10,084 nt of DNA from contig NVVG01000049.1 in assembly GCA_002402125.1 (NCBI GenBank), forward strand, positions 1 to 10,084. Direction: 5' to 3'. A program made the translations under genes and the position numbers. Positions 5,852 through 10,084 of this stretch are shown one piece after another; positions within the stretch are counted from its first letter, which is position 1; each line of letters starts with the position of its first letter. Source of the stretch: Moraxellaceae bacterium. Lineage in GTDB: Bacteria; Pseudomonadota; Gammaproteobacteria; Pseudomonadales; Ketobacteraceae. A model generated the notes under the pieces. It had not been told where the DNA came from, searched no databases, and saw nothing but the letters and a program-made list of their open reading frames with translations.

Positions 5852-7642
5852 GATAGTGGCTTCTTGCTGCTGTATGCTCCACAACTTGGCATAGACGCCG
5901 TCCTTTTCCAATAACGTTGCATGATTTCCTTGTTCTACCACCTGTCCTCGATGTAACACAACAATGTTATCAGCATCCACGATGGTCGATAGTCGATGGG
6001 CTATGACCAAACTGGTATAACCTTCAGTAACTTCCTGCATGGCTCTCAAAATAGCCTGCTCAGATTTGCTGTCCAATGATGAGGTCGCTTCATCAAACAC
6101 GAGAATGGGCGGCGCTTTTAAAATGGCACGGGCAATGGCTACCCGTTGTTTTTCACCACCGGAGAGTTTTAAACCCCGCTCTCCCACAACGGTATCAACA
6201 CCTTTAGGGAGGTCTTGAATGAATTGATCCAGGTGTGCCATACGAATGGCATTCATCACTTGCTCATCGTTAGCCGTTGGCCGTCCATAACGTACGTTTT
6301 CCAAAATACTATTGTTAAACAGCACAGTGTCTTGGGGCACAATACCAATAGCCTGACGCAAGGAGTGCTGAGTCACGCTGCGAATATCAATGCCGTCGAT
6401 AGTCACTTTGCCCTCTATGGTGTCATAGAAACGAAATAGCAATTTCACTAAGGTTGATTTACCCGAGCCACTCTCACCCACCACGGCGACCTTTGTTCCT
6501 GGTTCCACGGTAAAACTTACATTGGTCAATATCGGTCGTTGTTCTTGATAGTGAAAGGACACATTATCGAATTCAATACGGCCCTGCTGAAGCTGCAAGG
6601 TGATTGACGCATCGGTATCGCTAATTTTAGGCTTTCTCGCTAACAGGTCGAACATTTTTTCAATATTTGCCAATGAACCTTTGATCTCTCGATAGACAAA
6701 CCCCAAAAAATTCAGCGGAATAAAAAGCTGCATCATAAAGGCATTAATCAACACAAAATCACCGATGGTCATCTCATTATTGGCGACGCCTTGCGCCGCC
6801 AACGCCAACATACTGGTCATGGCAATGGCGATAATCATTGCTTGACCCGAGTTTAATGCAAATAGAGTCAAACGATTTTTTCGCTTGGCCTTCTCCCATA
6901 CGGCGAGTTCACTATCGTACCGTTCGGCCTCGTAATCTTCGTTGGTAAAATATTTTACGGTTTCGTAATTTAGCAAACTATCAACGGCCCTGGAATGGGT
7001 CGCAGAGTCAGCTTCGTTAACTTCACGCAAAAAACGGGTTCGCCATTCGGTCGCCGTTATTGAATAGGCCACATAACAAATCACCGAAACCAGGGTAATC
7101 AGCGCAAAAACGATGCCGTAGTTATAAAACAACAGTCCAACTACCAACAACACTTCCACTAAGGTTGGTACGATATTAAATACCATAAACCGCATTAGAA
7201 AATTAATGCCCGTAGTACCACGTTCTAAATCACGGGATAAACCACCGGTTTTTCGGTCTAAATGAAAATCCAGGTCTAACCGATGCAGATGTTGGAATGT
7301 TTTAAGGCTAATGCGACGTATGGTGCGTTCAGTTACGCGCCCAAACAAGGTGTCACGAAACTCATTTAATAGCACATTAATAAAGCGTACGGCACCGTAT
7401 GCCAGCACCAAACCAATAGGCACAACAATCAGCGCTTTGGGGTTTTGATTCACCGCATCCAGGGTATCGACGATGTCTTTAAGCAAAAATGGAATACTGA
7501 TGCTGGCTACTTTTGCCAGCAATAGGCAACCCATTGCCAAGAAAACCCGTGATCTAAATTCGAGAAAATAGGGCCATAGCATAATCATTACATGCCATTT
7601 CATGCCTACACCTTCTTCTACCGCCATATGACCGTGTCGCAT
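5834..7642 (-). CDS. Atm1/HMT1-type ABC exporter (fused permease-ATPase half-transporter)
   Basis: An inner-membrane half-transporter of 602 residues, expected to work as a homodimer. The membrane domain (about 25-325) has six helices and the Atm1-type signatures TEWRTRF and NYETVKYF. Asn264 and Gln267 in LNSGQ correspond to glutathione-contact residues known from the Novosphingobium Atm1 structure. The ATPase domain has Walker A GESGSGKST (389-397), Q-loop Gln437, signature LSGGE (493-497), Walker B ILVFDE (513-518) and H-loop His549. The family exports glutathione conjugates, glutathione-bound metals or persulfides; the substrate here is inferred. I chose ATG 7642 (AAGGGG 5 bases upstream) over TTG 7645 because the leader resembles homologues. 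Met15 also has a nearby GAAGG. The gene lies 16 bp after the putative anti-sigma gene and is probably in that operon. Confidence 0.94.
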   Translation of the reverse strand: MRHGHMAVEEGVGMKWHVMIMLWPYFLEFRSRVFLAMGCLLLAKVASISIPFLLKDIVDTLDAVNQNPKALIVVPIGLVLAYGAVRFINVLLNEFRDTLFGRVTERTIRRISLKTFQHLHRLDLDFHLDRKTGGLSRDLERGTTGINFLMRFMVFNIVPTLVEVLLVVGLLFYNYGIVFALITLVSVICYVAYSITATEWRTRFLREVNEADSATHSRAVDSLLNYETVKYFTNEDYEAERYDSELAVWEKAKRKNRLTLFALNSGQAMIIAIAMTSMLALAAQGVANNEMTIGDFVLINAFMMQLFIPLNFLGFVYREIKGSLANIEKMFDLLARKPKISDTDASITLQLQQGRIEFDNVSFHYQEQRPILTNVSFTVEPGTKVAVVGESGSGKSTLVKLLFRFYDTIEGKVTIDGIDIRSVTQHSLRQAIGIVPQDTVLFNNSILENVRYGRPTANDEQVMNAIRMAHLDQFIQDLPKGVDTVVGERGLKLSGGEKQRVAIARAILKAPPILVFDEATSSLDSKSEQAILRAMQEVTEGYTSLVIAHRLSTIVDADNIVVLHRGQVVEQGNHATLLEKDGVYAKLWSIQQQEATILEAER

Positions 7643-7658
7643 CAACGCCCCTTCAAAG

Positions 7659-8570
7659 TTATCTTATTTCCATTATGGCAACATCGTCAGGCAACGGCAT
7701 TGTTGGATAATCCAGCTTAAACTGCCTTAACAACACTAGGGCTTCATCATAATCCCCGTGGTCACGTGCGACCCGTATTTCAACAATACGTTTTTTAACC
7801 TCGTCGGGTATGACCAGCACCATGTCGTCGGATAACTCAATGGGCTGCGCTGTTGATTCTTGCTCTGCTGAGATCGTTGCCGGTTGGCTGGAGCTGGAAA
7901 ATTCACGTATCTGTGTAATCCTGCCTTCAGATAGCCTTGCCGGTGAAGCCTGTTTCTTTTTCGCTTGTTTCATTAGCTTGATGGGTTCTGGGCTCGTTGC
8001 AGCTGAAGACTTCAGTGATCTAATCATGACTTTTTCAGACACTTTTTCAAGCACTTTCCCAGGCACTTTCCCAGGCACTACAGCCTCCCGTCGCAATCCT
8101 GACATCGCGCGTTGTGGGGCTGATTCTTTGAGCCGCATGGTTGTTGCCGTTGCCGATTTCTTTATCTGGGCGGATATAGGTGCGGCCACTGAACTGACGT
8201 CGGCATCGGCCGAAGAGCTCATTATGGCTGAATGTGGCATTGCGTAATCCAGTTCTGTGGGATCACTTATCATTAATTGATCGGCGTTTTCCCGAAAAAT
8301 CAATCCAACCATAAAACTGAGGACTAAACAGGCTACCAAAGATCTTGGTATAGCCCAACGTTTCTTAATGGGGACAATATTGTCTTTTTGCTTATCTTGT
8401 TGAGGTTCTTGTTGAGGTTCATCTAGCGCCGCATCGCCAACGATAGGAACCTGCTGGTTTGCCATCGATAGAATAGCGTCATCAAGTGCCTTAGGAGGCC
8501 CCTGCTGTGCTTTCGATTCACCGTATAATTGGCCGATGAAATCGTCATCTGAGAACTTATCATTACTCAT
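7659..8570 (-). CDS. Putative anti-sigma factor, single-pass membrane protein
   Basis: The product has 303 residues. A hydrophilic cytosolic N-terminus (1-71; SDDDFIGQLYGESKAQQGPP, later DDAILSMANQQ) precedes one transmembrane helix at about 77-92 (SLVACLVLSFMVGLIF) after Lys/Arg residues, giving an N-in topology. A long Ser/Ala/Lys-rich periplasmic linker (110-245) follows, then a helical C-terminal segment (256-300, containing YDEALVLLRQF and LDYP) with a TPR-like look. No zinc-binding HxxxCxxC motif of ZAS anti-sigma factors is present. Its ATG overlaps the sigma gene's stop by 8 bases (ATGAGTAA), strong evidence of coupled synthesis. The function is inferred from this pairing and topology. 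Residues 166-181 come from a 12-bp DNA repeat. The ABC exporter follows after 16 bp. Confidence 0.72.
   Translation of the reverse strand: MSNDKFSDDDFIGQLYGESKAQQGPPKALDDAILSMANQQVPIVGDAALDEPQQEPQQDKQKDNIVPIKKRWAIPRSLVACLVLSFMVGLIFRENADQLMISDPTELDYAMPHSAIMSSSADADVSSVAAPISAQIKKSATATTMRLKESAPQRAMSGLRREAVVPGKVPGKVLEKVSEKVMIRSLKSSAATSPEPIKLMKQAKKKQASPARLSEGRITQIREFSSSSQPATISAEQESTAQPIELSDDMVLVIPDEVKKRIVEIRVARDHGDYDEALVLLRQFKLDYPTMPLPDDVAIMEIR
8031..8078 (-). repeat. Four tandem 12-bp repeats in the anti-sigma linker
   Basis: Four 12-bp units at 8067-8078, 8055-8066, 8043-8054 and 8031-8042 encode VPGK, VPGK, VLEK and VSEK. The first two units are identical in DNA, the others diverged. The unit equals four codons, so length change keeps frame and would only alter the periplasmic linker. 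The Val-X-X-Lys pattern adds regular positive charge. Confidence 0.88.
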
Positions 8571-9189
8571 ACTGTTCTCCTACATCTTGGGCGCCGCTCA
8601 TGGCGGCTCGAATCTTTTTCATCGCATATCGTAGGCGGGTCTTGGCAGTTTCCTCACCAACGCCGATTATCTCTGCTATTTCGACAATGCTAAATCCGGC
8701 TTCATGTTTTAATAAAAAAACCTCTCGTTGGTCTATCGGTAGACCGGTGAGTATGATTAACAGCTGGTCAATCTGCTGCTGCACGCTAACATTCTTCATG
8801 GGATCATCAGTCGCATAATCGGATACTAATCGATCGGATTCTGCCAGCTCATTTTCTTCATTCCCGTTGCTATAACCTTCGCTATTGCCATTTGGCACCA
8901 ACGCTACAGGGCTTCGCTGATGTTTGCGCACCCCATCAACGATGCAGTTATGCGCAACGGTGTACAACCAGGTGGTAAACTTAGCCGCGGCTTGATAGCG
9001 AGGGGCGGCATTGATCACCTTTGCCCAAACATCTTGAAACACCTCATCACAATCCAACAGGGTTCCAACGTTGCGTTGAATATATCGATACATGCTGCCT
9101 TTGTGTCGATGATACAGGCGCTCAAACGCGCTGGCCTCCCCATTGCCATATAGAAGCATCAACGCTTCATCTGTTTGTTCTACTTCCAT
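8563..9189 (-). CDS. ECF-family RNA polymerase sigma factor
   Basis: A group 4 (ECF) sigma factor of about 208 residues. Region 2 (20-93) has the standard pattern, with AFERLYHRHKGSMYRYIQRN, the polymerase-contact segment DEVFQDVWAKV and the promoter-melting part FTTWLYTVAHN. A variable Asn/Glu-rich linker (100-135) follows, then region 4 (140-195) with LPIDQREVFLLKHEAGFS and the helix-turn-helix IVEIAEIIGVGEETAKTRLR. The start is uncertain. ATG 9189 gives the usual short leader before DEALM, but AGGG is only 3 bases away. TTG 9204 has AAAGG with 8-base spacing and would add five residues. The gene follows the VWA gene by about 110-125 bp and overlaps the putative anti-sigma gene by 8 bp. No obvious ECF promoter is visible in the upstream gap, so its target is unknown. 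Confidence 0.93.
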   Translation of the reverse strand: MEVEQTDEALMLLYGNGEASAFERLYHRHKGSMYRYIQRNVGTLLDCDEVFQDVWAKVINAAPRYQAAAKFTTWLYTVAHNCIVDGVRKHQRSPVALVPNGNSEGYSNGNEENELAESDRLVSDYATDDPMKNVSVQQQIDQLLIILTGLPIDQREVFLLKHEAGFSIVEIAEIIGVGEETAKTRLRYAMKKIRAAMSGAQDVGEQYE

Positions 9190-9312
9190 CAACCCTTGAA
9201 CCAATGAGTATGCCTTTGCGTATGGCCGGTAAAAATCGTATTAAAAAGGTGCGCTGAAATTTGCAGAGCAAGTGTGTCACAGCCAGTGCTATGATACAAA
9301 TGCCCTGTGCTA

Positions 9313-9329
9313 AATCTAACCTTTAGATT
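9313..9329 (-). other. Short dyad over the VWA stop codon
   Basis: AATCTAA-AGG-TTAGATT is a perfect 7-bp AT-rich inverted repeat containing the TAG of the VWA gene. No T-run follows, so it is not a convincing intrinsic terminator. It could slow 3' decay or mark a binding site before the sigma gene. Confidence 0.3.
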
Positions 9330-10084
9330 GCAGCTCCTTGGCTAACCTCACTAAATTCACAAATTCACTACGATAACCCGATACATCGCTGCCTTTTGAT
9401 GAAACCCCAATGCTTTCGACATTTTGTAGGGTGAAATTCCGGGTGAAATTTCCGCCCGACAGTATCTGACCAAAACCCGCGACTGCAGCGGCGAACTTAA
9501 ATCGATCGCTGGCCTGGTCAAAATTATTTTTTATCGATGACGTCTGTACGGGATGGGTCATTAACAGGCTGGCGTCTTCACTGGGTTTTTTATAGCGCAG
9601 TTTTACAAAGGCTACTTCATCAGGATTGACTGATGAAAAATTGGATTGCTCGGTTTTAACCGAATTAGTTACAGCAGTCGTTTTGCCGTAACGCAACGGA
9701 TCGATCAAATGTCCCTGCTGACCTTTTTGCCCAACTAACGTCACTTCGTATAGCGCAGTAACAGAATGCCCTGCCCCTACCTCTCCTGCATCTACTTTAT
9801 CGTTATTAAAATCTTCCCGCTTTAACGCGCGATTCTCGTAACCAATAAGCCGGTATTCTTGTACCACTGAGGGGTTAAACTCTACCTGAATTTTCACGTC
9901 CTTGGCGATGGTATGCAGCGTTGAGGCCATTTCTTCCACCAAGACTTTTCTCGCCTCTTGCAAAGTGTCGATGTAAGCATAATTACCATTACCCTTGTCG
10001 GCTAACTGCTCCATCAGATGGTCATTATAATTGCCTTGACCAAAACCTAGTGTGGTCAACGAAATACCCGATTGGCGGCGCGTT
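9316..10084 (-). CDS. YfbK-like von Willebrand factor A domain protein, C-terminal part (runs off right edge)
   Basis: The frame is open to the right edge, so the start and most of the VWA domain are outside. The apparent initiation codon at 10059 is an internal TTG; the preceding codons continue as RRQSGIS. The visible part starts with the end of the VWA fold (SLTTLGFGQGNYNDHLMEQL, GNGNYAYIDTLQEARK). It continues into the DUF3520-type C-terminal domain of YfbK-like proteins: KDVKIQVEFNPSVVQEYRLI, GYENR, DFNNDKVDAGEVGAGHSVTA, and the terminal FVNLVRLAKELQSKG. These proteins are usually secreted or membrane-anchored in the envelope, but the N-terminus needed to show that is not in the window. 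The metal-binding DxSxS (MIDAS) motif also lies outside. Position directly before an ECF sigma/anti-sigma pair is a recurrent arrangement. Confidence 0.92.
   Translation of the reverse strand, partial: TRRQSGISLTTLGFGQGNYNDHLMEQLADKGNGNYAYIDTLQEARKVLVEEMASTLHTIAKDVKIQVEFNPSVVQEYRLIGYENRALKREDFNNDKVDAGEVGAGHSVTALYEVTLVGQKGQQGHLIDPLRYGKTTAVTNSVKTEQSNFSSVNPDEVAFVKLRYKKPSEDASLLMTHPVQTSSIKNNFDQASDRFKFAAAVAGFGQILSGGNFTRNFTLQNVESIGVSSKGSDVSGYRSEFVNLVRLAKELQSKG

Noticed and set aside
9288..9295. Extended -10 promoter TGCTATGAT on the plus strand, antisense to the VWA gene
   Set aside because: No -35-like sequence at a suitable distance and no plus-strand gene downstream.
9316..10059. Treating the VWA gene as starting at 10059
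   Set aside because: The codon there is TTG in the middle of a conserved VWA segment, and the frame stays open to the right edge with conserved-looking residues.

Overview
The window reads as chromosome of a gammaproteobacterium, probably a marine one. The CysE is close to the enterobacterial enzyme, there is an Atm1-type exporter of proteobacterial style, an ECF sigma/anti-sigma pair sits behind a YfbK-like VWA gene, and base composition is moderate and even throughout. I see no insertion sequences, phage genes, CRISPR arrays, tRNAs or rRNAs. Every confident gene except one lies on the minus strand. Lineage is inferred from protein families only.

Left block (1-3637, minus strand, transcribed right to left): cysE, then after 27 bp an SF1 UvrD/FBH1-like helicase. 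A 72-bp array of 18-bp repeats runs across the helicase stop codon and contains a 16-codon micro-ORF. Next come an acidic 151-residue protein with three 13-residue repeats and a small conserved-looking protein that runs off the left edge. Stop and start codons touch or overlap at each step after the helicase (TAATG, TAGATG, TAATG), which suggests one translationally coupled unit. This is the least understood part of the window.

Middle block (3739-5851): a YgjP-type zinc metallopeptidase (minus) and an omptin-like/Pom-like outer-membrane beta-barrel protein (plus) are divergent. The 295-bp gap between them holds a likely promoter for the barrel gene overlapped by a dyad, a second dyad followed by a T-run, a possible 24-residue ORF and a 10-bp direct repeat spaced by 31 bp.

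Right block (5834-10084, minus): the C-terminal part of a VWA protein (entering from the right edge), an ECF sigma factor, an overlapping single-pass membrane protein that is probably its anti-sigma factor, and, 16 bp further, an Atm1-type ABC exporter. The exporter gene ends tail to tail with the barrel gene and overlaps it by 18 bp. The likely logic is an envelope-sensing regulatory unit (VWA, sigma, anti-sigma) with a glutathione-conjugate or metal/sulfur exporter as its last gene. The sigma factor's target promoters cannot be determined from this window.
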